Of a stretch of 64,000 nucleotides of DNA, positions 29,594 to 40,242 are shown one piece after another (position 1 is the stretch's first letter; every line of letters starts with the position of its first letter). The notes beneath the pieces are model-generated. The model saw only the letters and a program-made list of their open reading frames with translations, did not search any database and was not told where the DNA came from. Position numbers and translations under genes: made by a program. This stretch comes from Pseudidiomarina indica. GTDB taxonomy: Bacteria > Pseudomonadota > Gammaproteobacteria > Enterobacterales > Alteromonadaceae. The DNA lies in assembly GCA_029279945.1 (NCBI GenBank), contig JAJUHK010000006.1, forward strand, positions 52,570-116,569. The letters run 5' to 3'.

Positions 29594-30292
29594 GTGAAGT
29601 TTTCCAAAATAAAACAATATATTTATAGCAAAATCGCTTCAGGTGAGTGGCCTGAAAACCATCCAGTAAGTTCTGAAAATGCGCTGGCACAACAATTCAG
29701 CGTGAGCCGAATGACGGCCCGCCGTGCACTACAAGAGCTTGCTGATGAAGGTTTGGTCGTCCGTTCGAAAGGCTCAGGTACTTATGTAGCGCCACTAAAA
29801 TCACAAACCTCGTTTATGGCCATTCGCAATATTGCCGATGAGATCCGAGCACGGCAACATGAGTATACCGCCTACGTGCATACACTGCGTCAAGTTCCTG
29901 CCTCCGGTCCAGTCGCTGAGCAGCTTGAAGTGGCTGTGGGTACGCCGGTATTTTTTTCGGTGATTACCCATAGCGAAAATGGTGTTCCAGTACAGGTTGA
30001 GGAACGCTACGTAAATCCAGCAGTGGCAAAAGATTACCTGAAGCAAGATTTCCACATCATGACTCCTCATGAATATTTAAGTGCCGTTGCCCCATTAACG
30101 GAAGCGAGCCATCAAATTGAAGCGGTGAGCCCAAGTGCCATGGTGTGTGAGTGGCTTGAATTGAGCAAACCAGAACCCTGTTTACGAATTATTCGGCGTA
30201 CATGGAGTGATGCAGGCGTGGTGACCTATGCGGTGTTAACGCACCCAGGTTCACGTTTCGTACTCGGTGGCCATTTAACCTTTAAGCCATGA
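29594..30292 (+). CDS. hutC: Histidine utilisation repressor HutC (GntR family)
   Basis: GntR/HutC-type repressor released by urocanate. 232 residues: N-terminal winged helix (about 1-70, [26 protein letters not shown]) and a C-terminal UTRA ligand domain (about 75-225, with [21 protein letters not shown] and [14 protein letters not shown] matching known HutC). The start is a GTG with a weak ribosome site, which suits a repressor. The stop overlaps an ATG as ATGA, but hutU probably starts 30 bp later. Confidence 0.94.
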   Translation: MKFSKIKQYIYSKIASGEWPENHPVSSENALAQQFSVSRMTARRALQELADEGLVVRSKGSGTYVAPLKSQTSFMAIRNIADEIRARQHEYTAYVHTLRQVPASGPVAEQLEVAVGTPVFFSVITHSENGVPVQVEERYVNPAVAKDYLKQDFHIMTPHEYLSAVAPLTEASHQIEAVSPSAMVCEWLELSKPEPCLRIIRRTWSDAGVVTYAVLTHPGSRFVLGGHLTFKP

Positions 30293-30318
30293 TTGGCATT
30301 GTTCTTAAAAGGATTAAC

Positions 30319-31998
30319 ATGATGAATTTTACTCGACTTGATACCAGCCGCACCATTCGTGCCGACCGAGGCACGCAATTGACAACAGCGAACTGGCAAA
30401 TTGAAGCAGCCAAACGGATGTTGATGAATAACCTCGATGCTGAAGTAGCGGAACATCCCCATGCCTTGGTGGTTTATGGCGGGATTGGCCGAGCGGCACG
30501 AAGCTGGGAAGCATTTGATAAAATTGTAGCAGTGCTCGAGCGGTTAAAGCCAAACGAAACCCTTTTGGTGCAGTCAGGCAAACCAGTTGGGGTATTCACG
30601 ACTCACGAAGATGCACCACGTGTGTTGATTGCTAACTCCAATTTAGTGCCACAGTGGGCGACCTGGGAACATTTTAATGAGCTCGATAAAAAAGGCCTGA
30701 TGATGTACGGCCAAATGACCGCGGGTTCGTGGATTTACATTGGCTCACAAGGCATTGTGCAAGGCACCTACGAGACTTTTGTGTCAGTAGCGCGTCAACA
30801 TTTTGCTGGTGCCACCAAAGGGCGTTGGATTTTAACCGGCGGGTTAGGTGGTATGGGTGGCGCACAACCGCTTGCAGCGACTATGGCGGGCTACTGCATG
30901 TTGGCGGTGGAAGTGGATGAAACACGCATTGATTTCCGTCTTCGCACACGCTATTTGGATCATAAAGCAGCCAGTTTAGATGAGGCGTTACAACTTATTG
31001 ATGAAGCGCGTGCAGAAGGCCGTGCAATTTCCGTTGGTCTGCTGGGTAATGCAGCCGACGTATTCCATGATCTCGTTGCGCGCGGTATCACGCCAGATGT
31101 GGTGACCGACCAAACCTCTGCACATGATCCACTGCATGGCTATGTGCCACAGGGGTGGAGCCTGGCCGAGTATCGCGAGCGGCAACAGACTGATCCACAA
31201 GGCACGGTGCAAGCAGCCAAACAATCAATGGCGGTCCAAGTACGTGCGATGCTCGCGCTACAAGAACGGGGTGCGGCAACCTTGGATTACGGCAACAACA
31301 TTCGACAAATGGCCAAAGATGTTGGTGTTGAAAATGCTTTTGATTTCCCAGGCTTTGTCCCGGCTTACATTCGCCCCTTATTCTGCGAAGGTATCGGACC
31401 ATTCCGTTGGGTCGCATTATCAGGTGATCCAGAGGATATTTATAAAACCGATGCCAAAGTCAAAGAACTGATCCCAGACAATCCGCACCTACATAATTGG
31501 CTCGACATGGCACGTGAACGTATTAGCTTCCAAGGCCTGCCAGCGCGTATTTGCTGGATTGGTTTAAAAGACCGAGCACGGATCGCGCGGGCGTTCAATG
31601 ACATGGTGCGTCGCGGTGAGTTGTCTGCGCCGATCGTGATTGGACGCGACCACCTCGATTCGGGTTCAGTTGCAAGCCCTAACCGTGAAACAGAAAGCAT
31701 GTTGGATGGTTCTGATGCCGTATCCGATTGGCCGTTATTGAATGCGCTATTGAACACCGCAAGCGGCGCGACTTGGGTGAGCTTACACCATGGTGGTGGG
31801 GTTGGGATGGGCTACTCACAACATGCTGGGGTAGTGATTGTTGCCGATGGTAGCGATGCTGCTGAGCAGCGCTTGAGCCGAGTGCTCTGGAACGATCCAG
31901 GTACTGGTGTAATGCGTCACGCGGATGCGGGGTATGACATTGCGCAACACTGTGCCCGTGAACAAGGGTTAGATTTACCGATGCTGGAGAACCGCTAA
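30319..31998 (+). CDS. hutU: Urocanate hydratase
   Basis: NAD-dependent hydration of urocanate, second step of histidine degradation. 559 residues with the highly conserved [33 protein letters not shown] and [19 protein letters not shown]. Two adjacent ATGs (30319, 30322) follow an AAAAGGA site. The in-frame ATG at 30289 that overlaps the hutC stop is less likely because homologues start near 30319. TAATG overlap with hutH. Confidence 0.97.
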   Translation: MMNFTRLDTSRTIRADRGTQLTTANWQIEAAKRMLMNNLDAEVAEHPHALVVYGGIGRAARSWEAFDKIVAVLERLKPNETLLVQSGKPVGVFTTHEDAPRVLIANSNLVPQWATWEHFNELDKKGLMMYGQMTAGSWIYIGSQGIVQGTYETFVSVARQHFAGATKGRWILTGGLGGMGGAQPLAATMAGYCMLAVEVDETRIDFRLRTRYLDHKAASLDEALQLIDEARAEGRAISVGLLGNAADVFHDLVARGITPDVVTDQTSAHDPLHGYVPQGWSLAEYRERQQTDPQGTVQAAKQSMAVQVRAMLALQERGAATLDYGNNIRQMAKDVGVENAFDFPGFVPAYIRPLFCEGIGPFRWVALSGDPEDIYKTDAKVKELIPDNPHLHNWLDMARERISFQGLPARICWIGLKDRARIARAFNDMVRRGELSAPIVIGRDHLDSGSVASPNRETESMLDGSDAVSDWPLLNALLNTASGATWVSLHHGGGVGMGYSQHAGVVIVADGSDAAEQRLSRVLWNDPGTGVMRHADAGYDIAQHCAREQGLDLPMLENR

Positions 31999-33539
31999 TG
32001 AATACGACATTTACGCTACAACCAGGCACCCTGAGCTTGGCGCAATTACGCCAGTGGTGGGATGCACCACAACAACTTGCGTTACATGCTGATGCTCAGC
32101 AGGTGATTGAACGTTCACAGCAAACCGTTCTCAACATCTTGGCAGACGGCAAGGTGGTGTACGGCATTAACACGGGTTTTGGGTTGTTAGCGAATACGCG
32201 GATCCCGCCAGATAGGCTGAATGACTTACAACGTCGTATCGTCTTGTCGCACGCTGCAGGTACACAGGAGCTCATGAGCGACACTGTGGTTCGGTTAATG
32301 TTATTGCTAAAAATTAACTCACTCAGCCGTGGTTATTCGGGCGTACGGTTAGAAGTGATTGAAGCATTGGTCGACATGCTAAATCAGCAAGTGTACCCGT
32401 GCGTTCCAAGCAAAGGTTCGGTCGGAGCATCTGGTGACTTAGCGCCGTTGGCCCATTTGGTGTTACCTCTGTTAGGTGAAGGCACGGTACGAATTGAAGG
32501 TAAGATTTACCCAGCTGTTGAAGGGCTTGCCAAAGTTGGTTTAAAACCTATTGGTACGTTGGCACCTAAAGAAGGGCTGGCATTACTCAATGGTACTCAA
32601 GCATCAACGGCGTTGGCGTTGCATGGCTTGTTCCAAATTGAGCGGGTGTTCCATGCCGCGCTAGTTACAGGTGCAATGGCGGTGGAAGCTGCGATGGGTT
32701 CGCGAGCACCATTTGATTCACGGATCCATGCTGTTCGCGGGCAGCCAGGGCAAATCGCCGTCGCACAAAGTTTCCGCCAATTGTTAGGTGAAACCTCTGA
32801 GATTGGTCAGGCGCACGCAAACTGTGAAAAAGTTCAAGATCCATACTCATTGCGTTGTCAACCACAGGTGATGGGTGCGGTTTTTGATCAAATGGTACAC
32901 GCCAGCAAAATATTAGTGCGGGAAGCGAACGGGGTCACCGATAACCCGCTCGTGTTTAGTGATAATGGCGACATTATCTCAGGTGGTAACTTCCATGCTG
33001 AGCCGGTGGCCATGGCTGCCGACATTCTCGCCATCGCTGCCAGCGAAATTGGTGCGTTGTCAGAACGCCGTAGCGCGTTGCTGATTGATCATCACTTAAG
33101 TAATTTACCGCCGTTCCTGGTGAATGACGGCGGGGTGAACTCAGGCTTTATGCTGGCACAAGTGACCGCTGCAGCCTTAGCGTCAGAAAACAAAACGCTT
33201 GCACACCCGGCGTCAGTGGACAGTATGCCAACCTCAGCAAACCAAGAGGACCATGTTTCGATGGCAACATTCGCGGCTCGTCGCTTAACAGATATTGCGG
33301 GCAATATTCGGGATATTGTGGCCATCGAGTTGCTGGAAGCTGCACAGGGGGTCGACTTCAGACGTCCACTACGCGCAGCTGATGCCATTGAAGTCGCTCA
33401 TGAGCGGGTGCGAGCATTGGTGCCATTTTATGACCAAGATCGCTATTTTGCCCCAGATATCGCGGCTATCGCTGGCTTGATCGAGCAGGGGGGATTAGGT
33501 GATTTAATCTGTGAAGGGGCACTATTAGAGGACGCTTAA
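31998..33539 (+). CDS. hutH: Histidine ammonia-lyase
   Basis: Deaminates histidine to urocanate. 513 residues with Tyr55 in YGINTGFG and the Ala144-Ser145-Gly146 triad ([12 protein letters not shown]) that cyclises into the MIO prosthetic group. Translationally coupled to hutU (TAATG). The last codons form half of a perfect palindrome shared with the convergent gene. Confidence 0.97.
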   Translation: MNTTFTLQPGTLSLAQLRQWWDAPQQLALHADAQQVIERSQQTVLNILADGKVVYGINTGFGLLANTRIPPDRLNDLQRRIVLSHAAGTQELMSDTVVRLMLLLKINSLSRGYSGVRLEVIEALVDMLNQQVYPCVPSKGSVGASGDLAPLAHLVLPLLGEGTVRIEGKIYPAVEGLAKVGLKPIGTLAPKEGLALLNGTQASTALALHGLFQIERVFHAALVTGAMAVEAAMGSRAPFDSRIHAVRGQPGQIAVAQSFRQLLGETSEIGQAHANCEKVQDPYSLRCQPQVMGAVFDQMVHASKILVREANGVTDNPLVFSDNGDIISGGNFHAEPVAMAADILAIAASEIGALSERRSALLIDHHLSNLPPFLVNDGGVNSGFMLAQVTAAALASENKTLAHPASVDSMPTSANQEDHVSMATFAARRLTDIAGNIRDIVAIELLEAAQGVDFRRPLRAADAIEVAHERVRALVPFYDQDRYFAPDIAAIAGLIEQGGLGDLICEGALLEDA

Positions 33540-33548
33540 GCGTCCTCT
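33527..33548. terminator. 22-bp perfect palindrome at the hutH / TraR-like convergent ends
   Basis: A perfect palindrome centred on TTAA (33536-33539), where the two TAA stops overlap on opposite strands. Its half-site is AGAGGACGCTT. As RNA it can form a hairpin on either strand, so it may end transcription in both directions, although no T run follows. Confidence 0.5.
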
Positions 33549-33787
33549 TCGTCTTCATCCTTCAACGCCTGGCAGTCCACACACAGTGCGACGTCAGGCT
33601 TCGCTGCTAAACGAGCAGCTGAAATCTCATCACCACATTCGACACAGTACCCATACTCGCCCTCACGCATGCGCTGTAAGGCTGCAGCGGCACTTTCCGC
33701 TTGGCGGGTATTGGGTTGTTCATTGACAATTGTTTCTAACTTGCTCCGAATACGTAACAACTGCTGGGCAGATAAATTATCACTCAT
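33536..33787 (-). CDS. Small TraR/DksA-family zinc-finger protein
   Basis: 83 residues from the ATG at 33787: a short N-terminal helix pair and a C4 zinc finger [20 protein letters not shown] followed by LCVDC (CxxC-x17-CxxC). TraR/DksA-like proteins bind the RNA polymerase secondary channel. This one is much shorter than DksA (151), with an acidic tail (LKDEDEEDA). It overlaps hutH by 4 bp at the 3' end and lies 13 bp after madA, whose transcript it may share. Confidence 0.85.
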   Translation of the reverse strand: MSDNLSAQQLLRIRSKLETIVNEQPNTRQAESAAAALQRMREGEYGYCVECGDEISAARLAAKPDVALCVDCQALKDEDEEDA

Positions 33788-33800
33788 GTTAACGTCCTTC

Positions 33801-34706
33801 TTATTTTTTGCTATTGGCGAGCACAACAAACTGTCCGGTAAATTCGGCAACAGGTTTGTCATTGTCCAATACTTGCGACTTCAGTGTAACGCGTGCATTC
33901 TTTCCTAAGGTAAGCATTGATAGGTCACCAGTCATTGAAGAAATTCGGGAAATCGCACGAGGTTCCTGGCTGACGGGCTTGTGGTATTGAATTTGTCCAT
34001 CGGCTAATACCACGGCACCCTGCAGCTGCCGTTCGCGCAATTGTAAATGCAATAACCCCCAGCACGTCAAGGTGGCAAGTGAATAAATACTGCCAGCAAA
34101 CATAGTCCCGTGCACGTTAATGTTGCGCGCTAGGCTGGCAGTCGTTTCAAATTCACGCCCAGTGTATTGTTCAATACAGATCCCCATGGTTTTTGAAATA
34201 GGAATTTCTTCATGCCAGGTGGCTTGCAACTCACGACACCAATCTGCGCGATATATTATGCGGTTATGCTGCGTCAGTGTCTTGCGTAAATGATGCTCAG
34301 CAAGCGGGTTTTGTACGGTATCTGCTTCTTCCATCACTTCATAACCACACTTGATATAAAACCCTAAGGTGTTATCCCGAGAATTAATCACAATATGTTT
34401 AGCGCCTTCTGCGCGAGCCAGTTTTTCCAAGGCGTGCACTATTGCAACGCCGTGCCCCTCACCGCGATGTTCAGGCGCTGACGCCATAAACCGAATTTGC
34501 GCTTCCTCGGGCGTATTGAAATGTAGCCGACCAATGGCGATAGCCTCACCGGCAGCATTCACCACCATACGATGGTAACCCACTTGATCATATTCATCCT
34601 GCTCGGAACCTCGTGGCCGCTGAAATGGCTGACGTAGTACACGCCAGCGCAGATCATAATAGGCTGCGAGCTCCTCAGGGGTGGTAGGGGTAATGACTTG
34701 GTACAT
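33801..34706 (-). CDS. madA: Malonyl-ACP decarboxylase MadA (YiiD), GNAT-hotdog protein
   Basis: 301 residues in two domains: a GNAT domain (about 1-145, IRFMASAPEHRGEGHG and HIVINSRDNTLGFYIKCGY) and a C-terminal hotdog domain (about 155-300, GTMFAGSIYSLATLTCWGLL, VVLADGQIQYHKPV). E. coli YiiD has the same layout, and its hotdog domain decarboxylates malonyl-ACP to give a FabH-independent start of fatty acid synthesis. The neighbours yihY-dtd-yiiD are in the same order in E. coli. The GNAT substrate is unknown. Confidence 0.88.
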   Translation of the reverse strand: MYQVITPTTPEELAAYYDLRWRVLRQPFQRPRGSEQDEYDQVGYHRMVVNAAGEAIAIGRLHFNTPEEAQIRFMASAPEHRGEGHGVAIVHALEKLARAEGAKHIVINSRDNTLGFYIKCGYEVMEEADTVQNPLAEHHLRKTLTQHNRIIYRADWCRELQATWHEEIPISKTMGICIEQYTGREFETTASLARNINVHGTMFAGSIYSLATLTCWGLLHLQLRERQLQGAVVLADGQIQYHKPVSQEPRAISRISSMTGDLSMLTLGKNARVTLKSQVLDNDKPVAEFTGQFVVLANSKK

Positions 34707-34711
34707 GGCCG

Positions 34712-35164
34712 TTAACCCTCTGAATTAGTGGTATGCAGCATAAAGGTGACGGGCCCATCGTTTACCAGTGCCACTTTCATATCGGCACCAAAGCGGCCGG
34801 TTGCAACCGGAATCCCGAGTTGCTGAAGGTGGTTTACGAAATGCTCGAATAAGGCATTTGCCCGCTGCGGTGGTGCGGCACTAGAGAAGCTTGGGCGACG
34901 CCCGGATTGCGTATCGGCGGCTAACGTGAATTGGGGTACGACCAAAATCTGCCCGGCAATATCTTGTACGCACAAGTTCATCTTATCAGCAGCATCACTA
35001 AACATACGAAAGCTGGCTACTTTATTGGCGAGCACCACGGCTTGTTCCTCGGTGTCAGTTTGTTCGACCCCAAGTAAGACCAGCATGCCTTGTTCTATTT
35101 GGCCAATCACTTCATCAGCAACGGTGACTGACGCCTCCGTTACCCGTTGAACTAACGCTTTCAT
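34712..35164 (-). CDS. dtd: D-aminoacyl-tRNA deacylase
   Basis: Hydrolyses D-amino acids and glycine mischarged on tRNAs. 150 residues with the [11 protein letters not shown] segment, SFSSAAPP in place of the usual SFxxAxxP, and the C-terminal [13 protein letters not shown] overlap with yihY upstream; 5 bp to madA. Confidence 0.95.
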   Translation of the reverse strand: MKALVQRVTEASVTVADEVIGQIEQGMLVLLGVEQTDTEEQAVVLANKVASFRMFSDAADKMNLCVQDIAGQILVVPQFTLAADTQSGRRPSFSSAAPPQRANALFEHFVNHLQQLGIPVATGRFGADMKVALVNDGPVTFMLHTTNSEG

Positions 35165-36060
35165 TCGTTTCCTTCTAGTATTTTCGAATGAGTATCATGC
35201 CTTGGCGGCTGAAAAAATTCTTCAATACTCGCCGTTAATTCGGCACCCAACAACACAATATTCCATGATACAAATATCCACACCAATAAGATGGGGATGG
35301 CTGCGAGCGCTCCATAGATCGCTTGGTAACTTGGGAATGCCGTAATGTATGCAGCGAAGCCGCTTTTGCTTAATTCAAACAAAATTGCAGCTAATAATGC
35401 ACCCCAAAATGCGTGTCGGGCGCGCACTATACGGTTTGGCATAACAATGTACAAGAGCATAAAGGCAACTAATGACGTTATCAGTGGCACAAAGCTCAGT
35501 AATGTAGTGCGTACACCGGAGACATAAGCTTCAGCGATAGCTGTTAGCGAAATGAGATAGGAGGTGACAGCCATTCCCGAACCAATCAAGATTGGGCCGA
35601 GCGTTAAGATCATCCAATACACTGACAGCGCGACCACTAATCGACGTTTTTTATGGTTGCGCCAAATCCGATTCATCGTGGCATCAATGGTACTAATCAA
35701 GTTCACCGCAACGACGATGACGAAAATAACCCCGATGGTGGTCATCTTGGAAACGTTAGTCACAAATTGATTGAGATAATCACTGATAATTTCCCCTGAT
35801 GCGGGCATCAGGTTGGCAAAAAGCAACCGTTCCAATTCTTCTTTAAGTTGTTCGAACATGGGGAAGGCAGAAAAAATCGAAAACATCACCACCATTAATG
35901 GCACCAATGCCAGCATGCTGACAAAGGTGAGGTGTCCGGCAACAATAGTGACGCGATCATCGAGACAGCGCTTGCCAAAATAAATTAAAAAGCGCCATGC
36001 TACGCGGCCGCGCTGTTGCCATCGCTCCAATGCTGTTGTAGCGGCGTTTGACTGGGCCAT
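35161..36060 (-). CDS. yihY: YihY/BrkB-family inner membrane protein
   Basis: 299 residues with about six membrane helices and the family N-terminus ([35 protein letters not shown]). The function is not settled; older claims that it is RNase BN are wrong. First gene of yihY-dtd-madA. Confidence 0.9.
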   Translation of the reverse strand: MAQSNAATTALERWQQRGRVAWRFLIYFGKRCLDDRVTIVAGHLTFVSMLALVPLMVVMFSIFSAFPMFEQLKEELERLLFANLMPASGEIISDYLNQFVTNVSKMTTIGVIFVIVVAVNLISTIDATMNRIWRNHKKRRLVVALSVYWMILTLGPILIGSGMAVTSYLISLTAIAEAYVSGVRTTLLSFVPLITSLVAFMLLYIVMPNRIVRARHAFWGALLAAILFELSKSGFAAYITAFPSYQAIYGALAAIPILLVWIFVSWNIVLLGAELTASIEEFFQPPRHDTHSKILEGNE

Positions 36061-36183
36061 AGTCTTCCCTTTGTGGTCAATGGTCTATCTAACATACCTT
36101 GTTATTTAGCAATCGCCAATGGTCAGGTAGCAATCTTCATAGTACGCTATACTCATAGTTCATCGATTGCGTAAGGAGTTGCT

Positions 36184-36837
36184 ATGCGGGTAGTGAGTCA
36201 ATTAATCACGGTGATGATTGTCGCTGTTGCCTTAGTGGGTTGTCAGAGCGCCTATTACAACACCATGGAAAAGTTTGGTGTGCACAAGCGTGATATTCTC
36301 GTCGACCGCGTAGATGATGCCCGTGATGCGCAAAGTGATGCACAAGAAGAATTCAAATCTGCATTGCAGCGACTCGATGAACTATTACAGTTTGATGGTG
36401 GCGAGCTCGAACAACGCTATAAGGCTCTCAATGATGATTATGAGCGTAGCAAAGCAGCGGCTGAGCGGGTTCATAAGCGTATTGCTGCGGTGGATCAAGT
36501 GGCACAGGCTTTGTTTGATGAATGGCAAGAAGAGTTGAGTCTATATACTAATGCCAGCTTACGCAGCGAGAGTGAGCGTTCACTACGGGAAACCGAGCGG
36601 CGCTATAAAAGCTTGTTACAGAGTATGGAACGCGCTGCTGCTACGATGCAGCCGGTGTTGGATAAACTGCACGATAACGTGTTGTACCTAAAGCATAACT
36701 TGAATGCTAAAGCCGTTGATGCGATCCGCGGAGAATACAGAACGTTACGTGCCGATGTTGAGGTTTTGATTCGGGAGATGGAGGCCGCAATCGAAGCATC
36801 GAACGCCTTTATTGATACCATGCGTCAGGGCGGCTAA
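36184..36837 (+). CDS. DUF2959 lipoprotein
   Basis: 217 residues. Signal peptide with lipobox LVGC (Cys20), followed by almost pure charged helix (EEFKSALQRLDELL, YERSKAAAERVHKRI), probably a long coiled coil in the periplasm. The AYYNTMEKFGVHKRDILVDRVDDARDAQ start is typical of DUF2959. Function unknown. AAGGAG site 5 bp before ATG; ends 1 bp before the convergent regulator gene. Confidence 0.85.
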   Translation: MRVVSQLITVMIVAVALVGCQSAYYNTMEKFGVHKRDILVDRVDDARDAQSDAQEEFKSALQRLDELLQFDGGELEQRYKALNDDYERSKAAAERVHKRIAAVDQVAQALFDEWQEELSLYTNASLRSESERSLRETERRYKSLLQSMERAAATMQPVLDKLHDNVLYLKHNLNAKAVDAIRGEYRTLRADVEVLIREMEAAIEASNAFIDTMRQGG

Positions 36838-37461
36838 TTAAGGTGAGCGAGGTTCAAGCCCACGAAGATAAGTGTCGATAGCCTGTAAGGCTGTTTGATT
36901 GAGGTCAAAGTACTTTGGCTCAAGTAGCCAGTTGTACATCAGCCCGTCGATTAAACTAAATAACCCCATGATCACAGCGCGAGAATCCAGCGTTGGATCG
37001 ATTAAACCTTGTTCTTTTGCTAGGTCGACAAGAACTTCAGTTTCGCTAATGCAGGCGTTACGCCCTTCGAGATGGCGTAAATGAATGGGTAAGGCTTCAT
37101 CAACATATTCACACTTGTGGAGCAGAATGGTGATTAGAGCTTGAGTATGGTCGTCGTGCTGGACTTGATGAATGATGTGGAGACAGCGAGCACGTAGCAT
37201 CGCAATAGGGTTGCTGTTGTGCGTTTTCGCCAGTTCTTCCAACATATCATCGACGGGCAAACGCACCCGCTCCATGAGGGCGTCGATAAGTGCAAGTTTA
37301 TTTTCAAAGTGATGGTAAATGGCACCACGGGTGACACCAGCCGCTTCAGCCACTTGATTCATCGATGTTCTAGAGACACCTTTTTCACTAAACAATCGCT
37401 CCGCCGCGTCCAATAAATCTGAACGAGTCGTTAATGCATCTTCTTTGGTACGACGAGCCAC
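36838..37461 (-). CDS. AcrR-like TetR-family repressor
   Basis: 207 residues. N-terminal TetR helix-turn-helix (ARRTKEDALTTRSDLLDAAERLF ... MNQVAEAAGVTRGAIYHHFENKLAL) very close to AcrR/TtgR, and a MAATS-type C-terminal ligand domain. An operator-like palindrome similar to the E. coli acrAB site lies 45 bp upstream. No acrAB-like pump is adjacent; the divergent gene is trhA. Confidence 0.88.
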   Translation of the reverse strand: MARRTKEDALTTRSDLLDAAERLFSEKGVSRTSMNQVAEAAGVTRGAIYHHFENKLALIDALMERVRLPVDDMLEELAKTHNSNPIAMLRARCLHIIHQVQHDDHTQALITILLHKCEYVDEALPIHLRHLEGRNACISETEVLVDLAKEQGLIDPTLDSRAVIMGLFSLIDGLMYNWLLEPKYFDLNQTALQAIDTYLRGLEPRSP

Positions 37462-37505
37462 AGCACACTCTCCTTATACAACTGCTGGCATTATAACCGA
37501 AAGTA

Positions 37506-37529
37506 TACAAACATGCATGTATGTATGTA
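37506..37529. promoter_or_regulatory. AcrR-type operator
   Basis: A 24-bp imperfect palindrome between the regulator and trhA, left half TACAAACATGCA and right half TGTATGTATGTA. It matches the E. coli AcrR operator in length and at most positions, mainly in the two outer arms. Suggests autoregulation and possibly control of trhA. Confidence 0.6.
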
Positions 37530-37617
37530 AAAAGTTCGGCTAAATTTTAAGATAGTAGTGATATGCTATTAGACAACTTGAACAATACATCTCATTAACT
37601 TAAGCAAATGGAACACG

Positions 37618-38280
37618 ATGGATAAGGATACTCTACGGAAAAGCAAAGCATACACGGTTGCTGAAGAAGTCGCGCATGCCCTCACCCATGGCATTGGTGC
37701 TATAGCAGCAATTGTCGCCCTCATATTCATGCTGATTTGGGCAATATCCTATGGTGACCTGTTTCATGTCGCCAGCGCGATCATATATGGCAGTAGTTTG
37801 ATTCTGATGTATCTGGCATCGACACTGTACCATGCGTTCCCTTGGCCGCGTCTGAAAGCCTTCTTCCAACAGCTCGATCATGCTGCGATTTACATACTGA
37901 TTGCTGGTACCTACACCCCGTTTGCATTGGTTAACTTACGCGGTGCGTGGGGGTGGTCGCTACTTGCGGTAGTATGGGGGATTGCCTTTATCGGGGTGGT
38001 GCTGGAATTGGCCATGCGTGAACGCAAGCGCTGGTTGTCCATCAGCCTATATCTAGGCTTAGGTTGGTTAGCCATTGTGGTCATTAAACCAATGATCGCG
38101 AATGTGGATGTAGCGGGTTTATGGCTACTATTAGCGGGTGGTCTTGCCTATACCTTTGGGGTGATTTTTTACGTGTGGAAATCGTTGCGGTATCACCATG
38201 CCATTTGGCATGTGTTTGTGTTGATTGGTAGTGCGCTGCACTTTTTCTCAATATTCTATTATGTGATGCCGCACCCGTAG
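37618..38280 (+). CDS. trhA: Hemolysin III / TrhA-family membrane protein
   Basis: 220 residues with seven predicted membrane helices of the PAQR-like fold, containing EEVAHALTHGIGA, ASTLYHAF, LDHAAIYILIAGTYTPF and the C-terminal YHHAIWHVFVLIGSALHFFSI histidines that form the presumed metal site. The family is called hemolysin III, but in E. coli (YqfA) it has been linked to membrane energetics. Divergent from the AcrR-like gene. Confidence 0.9.
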   Translation: MDKDTLRKSKAYTVAEEVAHALTHGIGAIAAIVALIFMLIWAISYGDLFHVASAIIYGSSLILMYLASTLYHAFPWPRLKAFFQQLDHAAIYILIAGTYTPFALVNLRGAWGWSLLAVVWGIAFIGVVLELAMRERKRWLSISLYLGLGWLAIVVIKPMIANVDVAGLWLLLAGGLAYTFGVIFYVWKSLRYHHAIWHVFVLIGSALHFFSIFYYVMPHP

Positions 38281-38301
38281 CTTGTCGGTAAGCTACGGGT
38301 G
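38272..38301 (+). terminator. Terminator after trhA
   Basis: Perfect 12-bp stem CACCCGTAGCTT / AAGCTACGGGTG with loop GTCGGT, beginning in the last codons of trhA, followed by a T-rich AGCATTCTTATCTTA. It lies between convergent trhA and typA. Confidence 0.75.
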
Positions 38302-38313
38302 AGCATTCTTATC

Positions 38314-40155
38314 TTAACCTTCGTCTTTACTACGGCTGGCGCGCTTACGGTCATTTTCAGTAAGTAGGCGCTTACGAATCCGGATGGATTTTGGTGTAAT
38401 TTCTACCAATTCATCGTCATCGATAAATTCCAGCGCTTGTTCTAACGACATCCGAATTGGCGGCGTCAATAACAGGGCGTCATCACTGCCTGCAGCACGG
38501 ATATTGGTTAATTGCTTGCCCTTTAAACAGTTCACGGTGAGGTCGTTCGAACGGCTATGGATACCAATTACCATGCCCTCGTATACTTCATCTGCATGCC
38601 CAATCATGAGACGGCCCCGCTCTTGTAAGTTAAACAACGCGTAGGCTAAGGCTTTACCTTGAGCATTAGAAATCAGCACACCGTTAATCCGTTGACCAAT
38701 ACTGCCACCTTTATACGGGCCGTAGTGATCAAAGCTGTGATACATCAGGCCGGTACCTGAAGACAAGGTCATGAATTCAGTCTGGAAGCCAATTAAGCCA
38801 CGGCTTGGAATAACGAAATCAATACGTACTCGACCTTTACCGTCAGGTGACATATTGGTCATTTCAGCTTTCCGTTGCCCCAGTTTTTCCATAATTGGGC
38901 CCTGGTGCTGTTCTTCAATATCGATGGTGAGGTTCTCGTAGGGCTCTTCTTTTACGCCGTTTACTTCACGCATGATCACTTCTGGGCGTGAAACGGCTAA
39001 TTCAAAACCTTCCCGCCGCATGTTCTCGATTAAGACGCTTAAGTGCAATTCACCACGCCCTGATACCCGGAAGCGATCTGGGTGACCAGTTTCTTCTACG
39101 CGCAACGCAACGTTGTGTTTCAGCTCTTGCTGCAACCGCTCAAGGATCTGACGTGACGTCACAAACTTGCCTTCTTTTCCGGCAAAGGGTGAGGTATTGA
39201 CTTGGAACGTCATGGTTACGGTTGGCTCATCAACCGATAATGGTGGCAGGGCTTCAACAGCTCCAGCAGCACAGACGGTATCGGAAATTTTCAATTCACC
39301 AAGACCGGTGATCGCGACAATGTCGCCGGCACTAGCTTGATCGGTTTCGATACGATCAAGGCCTAAGTAGCCAAAAATTTGACCCACTTTGCCGTTGCGT
39401 TGGGTACCATCAACACCAGTGACGGTGACGGCTTGGTTAACTTTCACAGTGCCGCGTTTGATACGACCAATACCGATAATGCCTACGTAGCTTGAGTAAT
39501 CAAGCTGTGAAATTTGCATTTGCAGAGGACCATCGCGGTCGGCATCTGGCGGTGACACTTTGTCAATAATGGTATCGAACAAAGCCGTCATGTTATCGGT
39601 TACTTCGTTGTAATCGAGTGTGGCCCAGCCGTTTAGTGCAGAGGCGTAAACAATAGGAAAGTCGAGCTGTTCATCGGTTGCACCAAGGTTATCGAATAAG
39701 TCAAACACTTGGTCAACAACCCAGTCAGGGCGCGCACCAGGACGGTCAATCTTGTTGACTACCACAATAGGTTTTAGACCATGGGCGAACGCTTTTTGGG
39801 TTACGAAACGAGTTTGTGGCATCGGGCCATCGACTGCATCAACGACCAGTAATACGGAGTCAGCCATGGATAAAACACGCTCAACTTCACCACCGAAATC
39901 AGCGTGCCCAGGGGTATCGAGAATGTTGATGCGATAGTCTTGGTAATTAACGGCGGTATTTTTCGCCAAAATCGTGATGCCACGTTCTTTCTCAAGCTCG
40001 TTGGAATCCATGACCCGCTCTTCGATGCCAGAACGGCTTTCTAAAGTTCCTGAGTTTTTCAAAAGGGTGTCTACGAGAGTGGTTTTGCCATGGTCAACGT
40101 GCGCAATAATTGCAATGTTGCGCAGTTTGGAAAGTTCAGTCGCTTGGATTGTCAT
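38314..40155 (-). CDS. typA: Ribosome-associated GTPase TypA/BipA
   Basis: Translational GTPase used in ribosome assembly and stress or cold growth. 613 residues: G domain with AHVDHGKT (18-25), [12 protein letters not shown] and [11 protein letters not shown], then domain II, an EF-G-like domain and the BipA-specific C-terminus ([30 protein letters not shown]). Usual length. Confidence 0.97.
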   Translation of the reverse strand: MTIQATELSKLRNIAIIAHVDHGKTTLVDTLLKNSGTLESRSGIEERVMDSNELEKERGITILAKNTAVNYQDYRINILDTPGHADFGGEVERVLSMADSVLLVVDAVDGPMPQTRFVTQKAFAHGLKPIVVVNKIDRPGARPDWVVDQVFDLFDNLGATDEQLDFPIVYASALNGWATLDYNEVTDNMTALFDTIIDKVSPPDADRDGPLQMQISQLDYSSYVGIIGIGRIKRGTVKVNQAVTVTGVDGTQRNGKVGQIFGYLGLDRIETDQASAGDIVAITGLGELKISDTVCAAGAVEALPPLSVDEPTVTMTFQVNTSPFAGKEGKFVTSRQILERLQQELKHNVALRVEETGHPDRFRVSGRGELHLSVLIENMRREGFELAVSRPEVIMREVNGVKEEPYENLTIDIEEQHQGPIMEKLGQRKAEMTNMSPDGKGRVRIDFVIPSRGLIGFQTEFMTLSSGTGLMYHSFDHYGPYKGGSIGQRINGVLISNAQGKALAYALFNLQERGRLMIGHADEVYEGMVIGIHSRSNDLTVNCLKGKQLTNIRAAGSDDALLLTPPIRMSLEQALEFIDDDELVEITPKSIRIRKRLLTENDRKRASRSKDEG

Positions 40156-40242
40156 TAATAAAGCCTGTAAAAAACACGAGGGAATGGCATGCTGCCATTG
40201 ACGAAAATAGCGGCATATTATACGCGTTTTAGCGTTTTATCG

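Noticed and set aside
30289..30318. hutU start at 30289 overlapping the hutC stop
   Set aside because: Known HutU proteins begin near the ATG pair at 30319, which also has a better ribosome site.
37510..37529. Short tandem ATGT repeats upstream of the AcrR-like gene
   Set aside because: Better explained as the right arm of the AcrR-type operator than as a microsatellite.
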